Source of the DNA: Bradyrhizobium nitroreducens
Lineage (GTDB): Bacteria > Pseudomonadota > Alphaproteobacteria > Rhizobiales > Xanthobacteraceae
Length of the DNA stretch: 53,653 bases
Direction: 5' to 3'
NCBI RefSeq assembly: GCF_002776695.1
Contig: NZ_LFJC01000003.1
Location: 3,393,518-3,447,170, forward strand
This document shows, in pieces, positions 35,519-45,005 of this stretch. Under the pieces are notes generated by a model. It was not told the DNA's origin. It did not search any database and saw nothing but the letters and a program-made list of their open reading frames with translations. Positions within the stretch are counted from its first letter, which is position 1; each line of letters opens with the position of its first letter. A program made the translations under genes and the position numbers.

Positions 35519-37096
35519 TTACCCCTTGGCGAGGGGCACCGCGACGAAGCGCGACTGGCCGCCGCTCTTCACGCGCATCAGGACGCTGTTCTTGTTGTCG
35601 GTCCGCGCCGTGTTGATGGCCTCGCGCACGTCGCCGGCGGTCGCCACGCTCTTGCCGCCGACTTCGAGAATCACGTCGCCTTCCTTGAAGCCGCGTTCGG
35701 CCGCGGCGCTCTTCGGATCGACCTCGGTGACCACGACGCCTTCCTTGCCGGCGCCGGCCACGGAGTTTGCGGGCGCAACCGTCATGCCGAGCTTGGGCAC
35801 GTCGGTGCCCTTGCTCGCACCCTTGCCGCTGTCATTGTCGTTGTCGGCCTTGGCCTCGACCGTGTTCGGCAACTGGCCGAGCGTCATGTTCACGACCTTG
35901 TCCTGGCCCTTGTGCAGCACGTTGAGCTTCACGGTCGCGCCGGGCGCCATGCCGCCGATGGTGCGGGCAAGCTCGCGGGCGTCCTTGACGGTCTCGCCGT
36001 TGACCGCGGTGATGACGTCGCCGGATTCGATGCCGGCCTTGGCGGCCGGACCGTTGGCCTGCGGCTCCGCGACCAGCGCGCCCTCGGCCTTCTTCATGCC
36101 GAGGCTGTCCGCGATGTCGGAGGTGACGGGCTGAATTTGCACGCCGATCCAGCCGCGGCTGACCGAGCCCTTGTCCTTGAGCTGGGCGACCACGCTCTTC
36201 ACCGTGCTCGCGGGAATCGAGAACGCGATGCCGACGCTGCCGCCGGAGGGCGAGTAGATCGCGGTGTTGACGCCCATCACCTCGCCATTGGTGTCGAAGG
36301 CCGGACCGCCGGAATTGCCCTTGTTCACGGGCGCGTCGATCTGGATGAAATCGTCATAGGGACCGTTGCCGATGTCGCGGCCGCTCGCCGAGACGATGCC
36401 CGCGGTCACCGTGCCGCCGAGGCCGAAGGGGTTGCCGACCGCGAGCACCCAGTCGCCGATCCGCGGCTTGGCGTCAGCGAGCTTGGCGAACGGGAAGCTC
36501 GAGCTGCCCTCGACCTTGATCAGGGCAAGGTCGGTGCGCTGGTCGGTGCCGATCACCTTGGCGGTGTAGGTCTTGCCGTCGTCGGTGGTGACCTCGACCT
36601 TGTCGGCACCGTCGACCACGTGGTTGTTGGTCACGGCAAAGCCGTCGGCCGAGATGAAGAAGCCGGAGCCCTGGCCCTGCACCACGCGGCCGCGGCCGCC
36701 CTTCATGCCCGGGAAGCCATCCGGACCGCCGAAGCGGCGGAAGAAGCGCTCCATCGGCGAGCCCGGCTGGAACGGCGAGGAGGAATCGTCGCCGTCGTCG
36801 TTGCTCGCGGTCTTCTCCTTGATGTTGACCTTCACCGAGATCACCGAGGGCTTCACGCGCTCGACGATATCGGCGAAGCCGATGGGACGTTCGACCTTGC
36901 GGACCTCGTTGTTGACCTGCGCATGCGCCGGGCTGGAGAACAGATCGGCCGGCGAAGTGGACGGGCTGAAGCCGTAGACGGCCGCGCCGAGACCGGCGAC
37001 CACCGAGGCCATCAGCGCGAACCTGCGCGCGGAGAACACCGACCGGCGCGGCTGCCGGTAGGACGGAAGGTTCGAGAGGTCGATACGGTCGGACAT
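35519..37096 (-). CDS. degP: periplasmic serine protease DegP/HtrA family
   Basis: A 525-residue Do-type protease. A membrane anchor or signal (about 25-45, ending SSPAHAQ at 60) is followed by the trypsin-like domain with His159 (TNNHVVDG), Asp189 (TDLALIKV) and Ser262 (GNSGGPAF), then two PDZ domains (about 290-380 and 430-520). A Gly/Asp-rich loop around 98-140 is typical. It degrades or refolds damaged envelope proteins. ATG 37096 follows GGAG. In rhizobia this gene often lies beside the cytochrome c maturation operon, as here. Confidence 0.93.
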   Translation of the reverse strand: MSDRIDLSNLPSYRQPRRSVFSARRFALMASVVAGLGAAVYGFSPSTSPADLFSSPAHAQVNNEVRKVERPIGFADIVERVKPSVISVKVNIKEKTASNDDGDDSSSPFQPGSPMERFFRRFGGPDGFPGMKGGRGRVVQGQGSGFFISADGFAVTNNHVVDGADKVEVTTDDGKTYTAKVIGTDQRTDLALIKVEGSSSFPFAKLADAKPRIGDWVLAVGNPFGLGGTVTAGIVSASGRDIGNGPYDDFIQIDAPVNKGNSGGPAFDTNGEVMGVNTAIYSPSGGSVGIAFSIPASTVKSVVAQLKDKGSVSRGWIGVQIQPVTSDIADSLGMKKAEGALVAEPQANGPAAKAGIESGDVITAVNGETVKDARELARTIGGMAPGATVKLNVLHKGQDKVVNMTLGQLPNTVEAKADNDNDSGKGASKGTDVPKLGMTVAPANSVAGAGKEGVVVTEVDPKSAAAERGFKEGDVILEVGGKSVATAGDVREAINTARTDNKNSVLMRVKSGGQSRFVAVPLAKG

Positions 37097-37318
37097 GCAG
37101 AAATCTCCAGGGCCTTGAAATCCATTTGGTGCCGGATGCCAGCACCTTGCCGACCTGAAGATGGGGGCTCCCGCCTTACCGCGCGCTGGCGGCGGGGTTA
37201 AACTTTTGTAATGAAGGGAGGGTCTGGGATGCGGCCGTTCAGCGCAGGCTGAAAATTGCGCTCTCACAGCAACTTAAGCAGGTTCCCGTGACGGCGCGTC
37301 AGGCGTGCTTTGACGCGC

Positions 37319-38662
37319 TCAGCTGGCCCTGACGCTGACGATGAACTCGTCGACTTCGCGCTTCAAGGTTTCGGCCTGCTGCGAGAGGTCGACCGCGGAA
37401 TCCCTGGCCTCGGTGGCCATGCGGCCGGTCTCCGCGGAGGTCGAGGTGATCTGGGTGATGTGGTTCGAGACGTCGAGGGTGCCGTGCGCGGCGTCCTGGG
37501 CGCTCCGCGAGATCTCCTGCGTGGCGTTGCGCTGCTGGGCGGTGTCGACCTCGATGCCGGACATGATCGAGGAGATCTCCGACAGCGTCTTTGAGATGCC
37601 GTCGATCGCGCCGCGGGTCTCCGCGGTGATGCCCTGGATGCTGGCGACATGGGAGGTGATCTCCTCCGTCGCCTTGCTGGTCTGATGCGCCAGATTCTTC
37701 ACCTCGGAGGCGACCACGGCAAACCCCTTGCCGGCCTCCCCTGCCCGTGCCGCCTCGATGGTGGCATTCAGCGCCAGGAGATTGGTCTGCGATGCGATCG
37801 CCTGCACGAGCTGGACGACCTCGCCGATCTTGTCGGCGGCATCCGACAGCGTGTGGATGGTGTCGCGGCTCTTCTCGGCTTGCGACGCCGCGCCCTCGGC
37901 GCGCTGGGTCGCGTCCGTGACGCGGCGGCTGATCGTGACGATCGAGTTCGTCATCTCCTCGGCCGAGCCCGCGACCGTCTGCACGCTGGCGCTGGCCTGG
38001 TTCGCGGCGCTCGCGACCGCATTGGCCTTGGTGCTGGTGTCGTTGGCCGTCCGCGACAGCGTCTCGGCGTTGCTCTTCAGATGCACGGCCGACGACGCCA
38101 CGCTGTCGACGACGCTGGCGACGAGATCGTTGAAGCTCTTGATCCGCTCGTCCAGGAATTTCGATCGCTCGGCCTGGTGCTGCGCTTCGTGCAGCTGCTG
38201 CTCGGTGAGGTGGCGCCGCTCGATGCCGTTGGTCTTGAAGACCTCCAGCGCACCGGCCAGCAGGCCGATCTCGTTGGTGCGGCCGAGTCCGGGAACGGGT
38301 GTCTCGAACTTCTGGTCGGCGACCTCGCGCATGGCATGCACGATCGCCGCCAGCGGGCTGAGGATGCCGTTGCGCACGGCGAACCAGGTGGTGAGGCAGA
38401 TTGCAGAGGCGACGACGGCGATCCCGCCGCAGGCGGCCAGGAACCAGGAGAACGCGGCCTGCGCCTGCTGATAGGTCTGCATGGCGTGATCGCGCGCAGG
38501 ACCGCTCAGCGCGGCAAAGTCCGACGACAGGCTGGTGATCTCGTTATTCAGATAGAGCACCGCAATGAAGCCGGTGCCGCCGCCGATGCCCAGCAGAAAC
38601 AATAATGCAGCGACGACGGCGCCGACCAGGAAGCGGATCGTCAGATTGCTGTTCGCGAACAT
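37319..38662 (-). CDS. methyl-accepting chemotaxis protein
   Basis: A 447-residue chemoreceptor. TM1 about 9-38 and TM2 about 70-95 flank a very short periplasmic loop of about 35 residues, too small for a usual ligand domain, so it may sense through the membrane, a partner or the cytoplasm. A HAMP domain follows (LAAIVHAMREVADQKFETPV) and then a long helical signalling domain with the hairpin tip IASQTNLLALNATIEAARAG, which contacts CheA and CheW. AGGGA precedes the ATG. It separates ccmH from degP and is transcribed the same way. Confidence 0.92.
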   Translation of the reverse strand: MFANSNLTIRFLVGAVVAALLFLLGIGGGTGFIAVLYLNNEITSLSSDFAALSGPARDHAMQTYQQAQAAFSWFLAACGGIAVVASAICLTTWFAVRNGILSPLAAIVHAMREVADQKFETPVPGLGRTNEIGLLAGALEVFKTNGIERRHLTEQQLHEAQHQAERSKFLDERIKSFNDLVASVVDSVASSAVHLKSNAETLSRTANDTSTKANAVASAANQASASVQTVAGSAEEMTNSIVTISRRVTDATQRAEGAASQAEKSRDTIHTLSDAADKIGEVVQLVQAIASQTNLLALNATIEAARAGEAGKGFAVVASEVKNLAHQTSKATEEITSHVASIQGITAETRGAIDGISKTLSEISSIMSGIEVDTAQQRNATQEISRSAQDAAHGTLDVSNHITQITSTSAETGRMATEARDSAVDLSQQAETLKREVDEFIVSVRAS

Positions 38663-38790
38663 CAGAGGGACTCAGAGTCTGGAATGAGAGCTCGCGACAA
38701 GCTTCCAGACAAAGGTCAAAATACCATGAACCACGCGGCAGCGGGCCGGCGGGCTACGTAAGACTACGTAACCAGGACGACATCGCGTCG

Positions 38791-39273
38791 CTACGTAGAT
38801 TTGGCCTCGTCCGACATCAGGGCCGCAAGCTTCGCCTGTTCGTCGGGCGTGAGCGGAGGTGCTGGTACATCGACACCGCTGCGGGCGCGGCGCCGGATTT
38901 GCAGCCACAGTGCCACGCCGCCTCCGATCAGCAGCAGCGGCCCGAGCAGCCACAGCAGCACGGTCTGCCGCTCGAAGCGCGGCTTGAGCAGCACGAACTC
39001 GCCATAGCGCGCGACCAGGAAGTCGAGCACCTGCGAATTGCTGTCGCCGGCGCCGATGCGCTCGCGCACCAGCAGCCGCAGGTCGCGCGCCAGCGGCGCA
39101 TCGGAATCGTCGATCGACTGGTTCTGGCAGACCATGCAGCGCAGCTCGCGCGACAGCTCGCGCGCACGGGCTTCCTTGGCGGGATCTGCCATGATCTCGT
39201 CGGGCTGCACCGCGTGAGCCGCGGGCACGGCCAGCAGCATCAGAGCGATGAACGCGACCATCATCCGGCGCAT
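38791..39273 (-). CDS. ccmH: cytochrome c maturation protein CcmH (CycL)
   Basis: A 160-residue periplasmic, membrane-anchored thiol protein. Signal peptide about 1-20, the redox motif RCMVCQNQSIDDSDAPLA (LRCxxCQNQ type), and a TM helix about 105-125 with a short cytoplasmic tail. It reduces the apocytochrome CxxCH cysteines for heme attachment with CcmF. The start at 39273 lies 4 bases after the ccmF stop. Confidence 0.93.
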   Translation of the reverse strand: MRRMMVAFIALMLLAVPAAHAVQPDEIMADPAKEARARELSRELRCMVCQNQSIDDSDAPLARDLRLLVRERIGAGDSNSQVLDFLVARYGEFVLLKPRFERQTVLLWLLGPLLLIGGGVALWLQIRRRARSGVDVPAPPLTPDEQAKLAALMSDEAKST

Positions 39274-39277
39274 CGGA

Positions 39278-41260
39278 TCACTCCGCCGGCTGGAGGCGCT
39301 GCTTGGCCCGCGCCGGCTTCGGCGCGCCAACCCGCAGGCGCCGGTCGGACAGCGACAGCACGCCGCCGAACGCCATCAGCACCGGTCCCCACCAGATCAT
39401 GAGCACCATCGGCTTGTAGTAGATGCGCACGGCAATGGCGCCCTCGGCCGTGGCATCGCCGAGCGAAATGTAGAGCTGGCTCGCGCCGCGCGTCAGCAGC
39501 GCGGCCTCGGTGGTCGACGAGCCGCGGGTGGTGAAGCTGCGCTTGGAGGGCGTCATGACGCTGAGGGGCTGGCCGTCGCGGCTGACGTTGAACTGGGCGA
39601 TCATCTCGCGGTAGTTCGGGCCCTGACGCTGCAGCAACCCGTCGAGCTTGACGTCGAAGCCGGCGATCTGGGCGACGCCGTTCTGCTTCATCGTCGCGAT
39701 ATATTCGCTGTTCCAGGTGGTCTCGCACACGATCCCGATCAGCGCCACGCCGAGGCCGGCATGCGCGAACGCCGTGCCCCAGGCCGAGCGCGGCAGGCCG
39801 CGGGCCCGGTGCAGCACCGTCGCGAACGGCAGCCGTACAAGACCGGTGCGTTCGACGATGTCGGTCACGGCGCCGGCGATGACGAAGACGCCAAGCCCGA
39901 TCGCAAGCGGCGCCAGCGCACTGCCGCCGCGCGCCCAGCCCCAGACGATGGCGACGGCCACGAGCCCGGCGACGCCGGCCGCGAGCAGGCGCTGCGTCAC
40001 GCCGAGCAGATCGCCGCGCTTCCACGCCAGCATCGGCCCGAACGGAACGGCAAGCAGCAACATGGCAAACAGCGGCGCGAAGGTGAGGTTGTAGAACGGC
40101 GCACCGACCGACATCTTGAAGTCGGCGAGCATCTCCATCGCAAGCGGATACAGCGTGCCGAACAGCACGACCGCGCAGGCGACCGTGAGCAGCAGATTGT
40201 TCAGGACCAGCGCGCCCTCGCGCGAGATCGGCGCGAACAGGCCGCCCTGCTTCAACGACGTGGCGCGGCCCGCGAACAGCGCCAGGCTGCCGCCGATGAA
40301 CAGGCAGAGGATCAGCAGGATGAACACGCCGCGGGTCGGATCGGTGGCGAAGGCGTGCACGGAAGTGATGACGCCCGAGCGCACCAGGAAGGTTCCGAGC
40401 AGCGACAGCGAGAAGGTCAGGATCGACAGCAGGATGGTCCAGACCTTCAGCGCGTTGCGCTTCTCCATGACCAGCGCCGAATGGAGCAGCGCGGTGCCGG
40501 AGAGCCACGGCATCAGCGAGGCGTTCTCGACCGGATCCCAGAACCACCAGCCGCCCCAGCCGAGCTCGTAATAGGCCCAGTACGAGCCCATTGCGATGCC
40601 GAGCGTCAGGAAGATCCAGGCGACCAGCGTCCACGGCCGCACCCAGCGCGCCCAGGCAGCGTCGATCCGTCCCTCCATCAGCGCCGCGATGGCGAAGGAG
40701 AACGAGATCGAGAAGCCGACATAGCCGAGATAGAGCATCGGCGGATGCACGGCGAGACCGATGTCCTGCAGCACCGGATTGAGATCGCGTCCCTCGATCG
40801 GCGGATTGGCGATGCGCAGGAACGGATTCGAGGTCACGAGGATGAAGAGGTAGAAGGCGCTGGCGACCCAGGCCTGGACCGCGAGCACGTGCGCGCGCAG
40901 CGACAGCGGCAGATTGTTGCCGAACGCCGCGACCAGCCCGCCGAACAAGGCGAGGATCGACACCCACAACAGCATCGAGCCTTCATGGTTTCCCCACACG
41001 CCCGTGATCTTGTAGAGCAACGGCTTCATCGAGTGGGAGTTCTCATAGACGTTGGCGACGGAGAAGTCCGAGTTCACGTGCAGCATCACGAGAGCTACGA
41101 ACGAGGCGCCGACGAACAGGAGCTGGGCCAGCGCCGTGGAGCGCGCCACGTTCATCAGCGCGGCGTCGTTCAGGCGCGCGCCGATCAGCGGCACGATCGA
41201 CTGGATCAGTGCGAGCCCGAGCGCCAGCACCAGCGCGTAATGTCCGGATTCTGCGATCAC
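39278..41260 (-). CDS. ccmF: cytochrome c heme lyase subunit CcmF (CycK)
   Basis: A 660-residue inner-membrane protein with about fifteen hydrophobic helices. The WWD motif GGWWFWDPVENASLMPWL binds heme on the periplasmic side, and conserved His residues (for example in LAVHPPMLYLGYVG) are axial ligands. It transfers heme from CcmE to apocytochrome c. The ATG overlaps the ccmE stop by four bases. The C-terminal periplasmic loop and last helix (RIYYKPMVLMIWWGPVLMAF) are complete. Confidence 0.95.
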   Translation of the reverse strand: MIAESGHYALVLALGLALIQSIVPLIGARLNDAALMNVARSTALAQLLFVGASFVALVMLHVNSDFSVANVYENSHSMKPLLYKITGVWGNHEGSMLLWVSILALFGGLVAAFGNNLPLSLRAHVLAVQAWVASAFYLFILVTSNPFLRIANPPIEGRDLNPVLQDIGLAVHPPMLYLGYVGFSISFSFAIAALMEGRIDAAWARWVRPWTLVAWIFLTLGIAMGSYWAYYELGWGGWWFWDPVENASLMPWLSGTALLHSALVMEKRNALKVWTILLSILTFSLSLLGTFLVRSGVITSVHAFATDPTRGVFILLILCLFIGGSLALFAGRATSLKQGGLFAPISREGALVLNNLLLTVACAVVLFGTLYPLAMEMLADFKMSVGAPFYNLTFAPLFAMLLLAVPFGPMLAWKRGDLLGVTQRLLAAGVAGLVAVAIVWGWARGGSALAPLAIGLGVFVIAGAVTDIVERTGLVRLPFATVLHRARGLPRSAWGTAFAHAGLGVALIGIVCETTWNSEYIATMKQNGVAQIAGFDVKLDGLLQRQGPNYREMIAQFNVSRDGQPLSVMTPSKRSFTTRGSSTTEAALLTRGASQLYISLGDATAEGAIAVRIYYKPMVLMIWWGPVLMAFGGVLSLSDRRLRVGAPKPARAKQRLQPAE

Positions 41261-41802
41261 CGCACTGCTCCCTGCGGATTGCCCTGCGCGGTCGTCGCGG
41301 CGGGCTTGCCCGCGTCGGACGTCTTGCCGCTGTTGGAAGACTTGCCGCTGTCAGCAGGCTTGCCGCCGTAGTCGTCCTTCCAGTGCCCCTGCTTCTTCAG
41401 GGCATCGGCGACGTCCTTGGGCATGTAGGTCTCGTCGTGCTTGGCAAGCACGGTATCGGCCTTGAACACGCCATTGGCGTCGAGCGCGCCTTCGGCGACG
41501 ACGCCCTGCCCCTCGCGGAACAGGTCGGGCAGGATGCCCTTGTAGGCCACCGGCAGCTTGGCGTTGCCGTCGGCAACCTCGAAGGTCACCGCGAGATTGT
41601 CGCCGCGCTGGAGCGAGCCGGGCTGCACCAGCCCACCGAGGCGAAACCGCTTGCCGGGCTCGACATGCTTCTCGGCGACCATGGTCGGGGTGGAGAAGAA
41701 CACGATGGAGTCGCGAAGGGCGTTGAGCACCAGCGCGGCGGCGAGCGCGAGCACGGCGAGTGAGCCGCCAATGATGGTCATACGTCGCTGCTTGCGCGTC
41801 AT
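41257..41802 (-). CDS. ccmE: heme chaperone CcmE (CycJ)
   Basis: A 181-residue periplasmic heme carrier anchored by an N-terminal helix (about 8-28). The heme-binding His122 and Tyr126 are in LAKHDETYMPK. The C-terminal tail (about 145-181) is a flexible Ser/Gly/Lys/Ala stretch with near-repeats of the type ADSGKSSNSGKTSDAGKP. ATG 41802 is chosen because the canonical start MTRKQRRMTIIG is there. It sits between ccmI and ccmF. Confidence 0.94.
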   Translation of the reverse strand: MTRKQRRMTIIGGSLAVLALAAALVLNALRDSIVFFSTPTMVAEKHVEPGKRFRLGGLVQPGSLQRGDNLAVTFEVADGNAKLPVAYKGILPDLFREGQGVVAEGALDANGVFKADTVLAKHDETYMPKDVADALKKQGHWKDDYGGKPADSGKSSNSGKTSDAGKPAATTAQGNPQGAVR

Positions 41803-41839
41803 GGCGTATCCGTTCTCCGCTTCTCTCGTTCCGGCATCG

Positions 41840-42943
41840 TCATCCGCCGAGCCCGAGAGTCTTGAGGCCATCGTTGAGCTGGCGAAGCCGCTCGGCATCG
41901 CTGGCAACGGCCTGCCGGGCATCGGCCGACGCCCCGACCGCCTTGTCGCGGTCGCCCATCACGAGGTAGGCGCGCACCAGGCGCAGCCATCCATCGACGT
42001 CCTCGCCGTTCTGCTTCAACCGAGTGGCGAGACGTTCGACCATGCCGCGCACCATCGCGTTGCGATCGCCCTCGGCCATGTCCCTGGAAGCGGCGATCGT
42101 CTCGTCGGACAGCGCCGGCATCGTCCCGCCGGCAACACGCACCAGCGAGGACTGCACCAAGGCACGCCACGGCGCATCCGCGGGCGCCTTCGCAAGCAGC
42201 GTGCGCCAGATATTGGCGGCATCGTCCTTGCGGCCGTCCTGTTCGGCGGCAAGGCCCAGGAAGTAGTTGGCCTTGGGATCGTCGGCGTCCAGCGCGTGTG
42301 CGCGCTCGAATTCGGTCTTGGCCTCGGCGGTCACCACACCGCCGGCGGCGGCCGAGATCGCTTCGCCGAGATCGGACCGACGCTCCGCGCTCTCGCCATT
42401 ATAGGCGAGCGAGTTGCGATAGGCGCGCACCGCCTCGTCGAAACGGCCGAGCCGCTCCAGCACCGGCGCAAGCACGTTCCAGCCGCGCCCGTCGGTCGGA
42501 TTCTTCTCCAGATGCTGCTGGACCTGCTCGACGAGATTCTCGAGCGACTGCGCCTTGCCCGGCGCGCGCTCCCGTTGTGCCAGCGGAAAGTCCTGAAGCT
42601 TGGGCGAGCCGAGCGGCATGTAGACACCGGCCGCAACGAGCGGCAGGCCCGCGAGTGCCAGCACGGCCGCGGCGCGGCGCCATTTGAGATTCGACTGCGG
42701 TGCCACCGCGGGCTCGCTGGCGGCCGCGGCGAGCAGCCTGCGGCTGATCTCGACGCGCGCGGCCTCCGCGTCCGGCGCGGGGATCAGGCCCGCGGCGAGA
42801 TCACGCTCGATCTCGGCCAGCTGGTCCTTGTAAACCGCAACCTCGCTGCCCTGGTCTTGCGCGCGCGCTCTACGGCCAAGCGGCAAGAGCACGGCGAAAA
42901 TCGCCGCGACCGTCATCAGCGCGAACACGAACCATAGCGTCAT
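41840..42943 (-). CDS. ccmI: cytochrome c maturation protein CcmI (CycH)
   Basis: A 367-residue inner-membrane protein with two TM helices (about 1-20 and 92-112), a cytoplasmic loop with a leucine-zipper-like helix (YKDQLAEIERDLAAGLIPAP) and a periplasmic TPR domain (about 130-367; for example LERLGRFDEAVRAYRNSLAY and LRLVRAYLVMGDRDKAVGAS). The TPR part captures apocytochrome C-termini and presents them to CcmF/CcmH. It is the first gene of the ccmIEFH operon. ATG 42943 begins the first TM helix. Confidence 0.93.
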   Translation of the reverse strand: MTLWFVFALMTVAAIFAVLLPLGRRARAQDQGSEVAVYKDQLAEIERDLAAGLIPAPDAEAARVEISRRLLAAAASEPAVAPQSNLKWRRAAAVLALAGLPLVAAGVYMPLGSPKLQDFPLAQRERAPGKAQSLENLVEQVQQHLEKNPTDGRGWNVLAPVLERLGRFDEAVRAYRNSLAYNGESAERRSDLGEAISAAAGGVVTAEAKTEFERAHALDADDPKANYFLGLAAEQDGRKDDAANIWRTLLAKAPADAPWRALVQSSLVRVAGGTMPALSDETIAASRDMAEGDRNAMVRGMVERLATRLKQNGEDVDGWLRLVRAYLVMGDRDKAVGASADARQAVASDAERLRQLNDGLKTLGLGG

Positions 42944-43074
42944 CTGGCAAGCTTCCGGCAGCGCGCAAACCGCGCCCATAGGTGCCTTTACACCACGGCC
43001 GGACGATGCGGCAATTGACAATTGTCAATTCGGCGCGACCGCATGCAGTCGCGAAACGGTGGAAATCCAACGGC

Positions 43075-43344
43075 TTAGCCGATCTCGAAATCCACACTTT
43101 GCGCGGCGTCCTCGCCGTGGCCGTTGAAGGCCTTCAGGAAGTATGTTCCCGGCGCGACCGCATCCGGCAATCTGATGCGCAGCGCACCGACCGGAACCGG
43201 CGACGCAACCCTCGTGATTGTCTCGGACACCTGTCGACCGCTTGCCTTCTCGACCAGCACCACTTTGGCGCCGACCATCAGTCTTTGATACTTGGCAACG
43301 ATGACGCGGTTCTCAATTTCGATGGAGCTGATAACGGGTTTCAT
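43075..43344 (-). CDS. hypothetical protein (89 aa), Ig-like beta fold possible
   Basis: An 89-residue protein without signal peptide. It consists of alternating strands (KPVISSIEIENRVIVAKYQR, VGAKVVLVEK, GALRIRLPDAVAPGTYFLKA) ending in SVDFEIG, which resembles an IPT/TIG or Ig-like domain. ATG 43344 begins the first strand; the frame remains open 11 codons further. It stands alone before the ccm operon on the same strand. The function is unknown. Confidence 0.6.
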   Translation of the reverse strand: MKPVISSIEIENRVIVAKYQRLMVGAKVVLVEKASGRQVSETITRVASPVPVGALRIRLPDAVAPGTYFLKAFNGHGEDAAQSVDFEIG

Positions 43345-43443
43345 GCGCCCACAAATGGAAGTTCCCCGGACTTGCACGGGACCGTACGGTGCGCGACCTA
43401 CACCGTCAACCTCAAATTGTGATCACGAAAATATGCGCTCGGA

Positions 43444-44844
43444 TCAGCTTGCCCGCGACGATTTGCGCTCGCCGGTAGCTGCGTTCTCCGCGGCCCGGCT
43501 CATCAGCGAGGCATAGTCATCACCGAACAGCACCTGGCAGAAGCGAATCGCGGCCTGCACCTGCTGCTGCCTGTAGGTGCGGACCTTGTGATCGGCGGCG
43601 CGCAGAGATTGCACCAGCTGCTCGGTCGAGCGTTCGACATATTGCTGCAGGTCGGAATAGGTGCGCAGCGTCACCTCGTTGATCGCAAGCTCGCTCGCAT
43701 AGTTGCGGCAGGTCGCGACGAAATCGATCAGCGCCGCCGTTTCCTCGACCTCGGTGCCGTCGATCCGCGCGCCCGGCGGAATGTCCTTCTCGGGGCGCTG
43801 GCGCAGGATGCGGCGGACGCGGCCGGGAACGCTGTCGATCTCGGATTGCAGCGCATTGGAGATGTCGGCCCGGATCGAGGTCAGCTGCTTGCCCCAGGCG
43901 GAATCGTTGCGCAGGTCGAGCTCGGTGCGCAGGCCCCGGACGCCGTCGTGCAACGTCTTGAGATTGCCGGCAACGTTGTCGAAATGGCCGCGCTTGATGT
44001 CCATGCGCAAGGCGGCGGCGACGCAGGACAGATCATGCAGCGCCATCGTGACCGCGACACCATAGGGCGTCGCTGCGACGCGGATCTCGTCGTCGGAGGC
44101 AGCAATCTTGATGGCGAGGCGAATGATCTGCCACGGCGCGGTCATCCGCTGCGCCACGATCGACAGCGCGAAGGGCAGCATCTGCGGGGTCTGCAGCACC
44201 GGAATGTTGAGCGCGGAGGTCACCGAGGCGATCTGGGAATCGCCGAAAGCGCGCAAGGTGCGCGGCAGCTTCTCGATCAGGCTCGCGATGGCTTCCCGGA
44301 CCTGCAGCACCGCTCCGATCGAATAGAGGTCCTCGATCACGTTGGGCGGGCCGACCCGGGCCAGCGCGCGCGACTTGTCGCCGCCGCCGGGACCCGTCAG
44401 CTCGAAAATGGCATCGGCAGCCACCGCCTGGAGCTTCTGCGCCAGGGCCTCGACCTGCCCGGCGCTGTCGGCCGGCATGCGCGCCAGCGCGGCCTCGAAT
44501 TCATTGACCTTGTCCGGCGCGCCGTCGCGGCCGAGCCATTGCCAGATCGGCTGCAACGAGGAGCGGCGGATCTGGCCGACCCGTGTCGGGACGCCGGCTT
44601 CGACCAGGAACGGTTCCAGCACCTGGAACAACAGCCGCGACAGATCGTCCGTGCGTGGCGGCGGGGCCTCATCGGCCTCGCTCTTGCGGACGATTTTGCG
44701 CAGCTGCTCGAGCACGAGGGTCGCCACGGCCGTGTCCTGGCCGCGCTCGAGCGCACGCTCGAACTCCCGCATCAGCAGCGCCTGCGACTGCGGCGGGAGC
44801 TGCGCGAGATATTCCCTCAGCCGCTCGATCGATGTCTGGCTCAT
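43444..44844 (-). CDS. conserved hypothetical protein (466 aa), all-helical
   Basis: A 466-residue cytosolic protein, predicted almost wholly helical with no signal peptide and no long membrane segment. It begins MSQTSIERLREYLAQLPPQS; a middle hydrophobic helix pair lies around 215-260 (LPFALSIVAQRM, WQIIRLAIKIAASDD), and a coiled-coil part from about 360 includes YSDLQQYVERSTEQLVQSLR. I do not recognise the family. It is just downstream of feuQ on the same strand, 160 bp away, so it may be connected with that system. Confidence 0.75.
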   Translation of the reverse strand: MSQTSIERLREYLAQLPPQSQALLMREFERALERGQDTAVATLVLEQLRKIVRKSEADEAPPPRTDDLSRLLFQVLEPFLVEAGVPTRVGQIRRSSLQPIWQWLGRDGAPDKVNEFEAALARMPADSAGQVEALAQKLQAVAADAIFELTGPGGGDKSRALARVGPPNVIEDLYSIGAVLQVREAIASLIEKLPRTLRAFGDSQIASVTSALNIPVLQTPQMLPFALSIVAQRMTAPWQIIRLAIKIAASDDEIRVAATPYGVAVTMALHDLSCVAAALRMDIKRGHFDNVAGNLKTLHDGVRGLRTELDLRNDSAWGKQLTSIRADISNALQSEIDSVPGRVRRILRQRPEKDIPPGARIDGTEVEETAALIDFVATCRNYASELAINEVTLRTYSDLQQYVERSTEQLVQSLRAADHKVRTYRQQQVQAAIRFCQVLFGDDYASLMSRAAENAATGERKSSRAS

Positions 44845-45005
44845 GCGCCCGGGTAATGCACGGTAAAATGGCGGACATGGGATGTGTCCGGTGCGATCAT
44901 AGGAGGGGCCCACTTAAGAAGCCGTTTAGCAAGTGGGACCGAATCCCTTCACCTGGCTTGGACCGGGGCCCCAGCGAGGACAAAAAGCCAAGTCTTGGCA
45001 ATGCG

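Noticed and set aside
39248..41371. 707-codon open frame antisense to ccmF
   Set aside because: Same artefact: extremely His/Arg/Asp/Glu-rich with no fold, while the opposite strand encodes full-length CcmF with the WWD motif.
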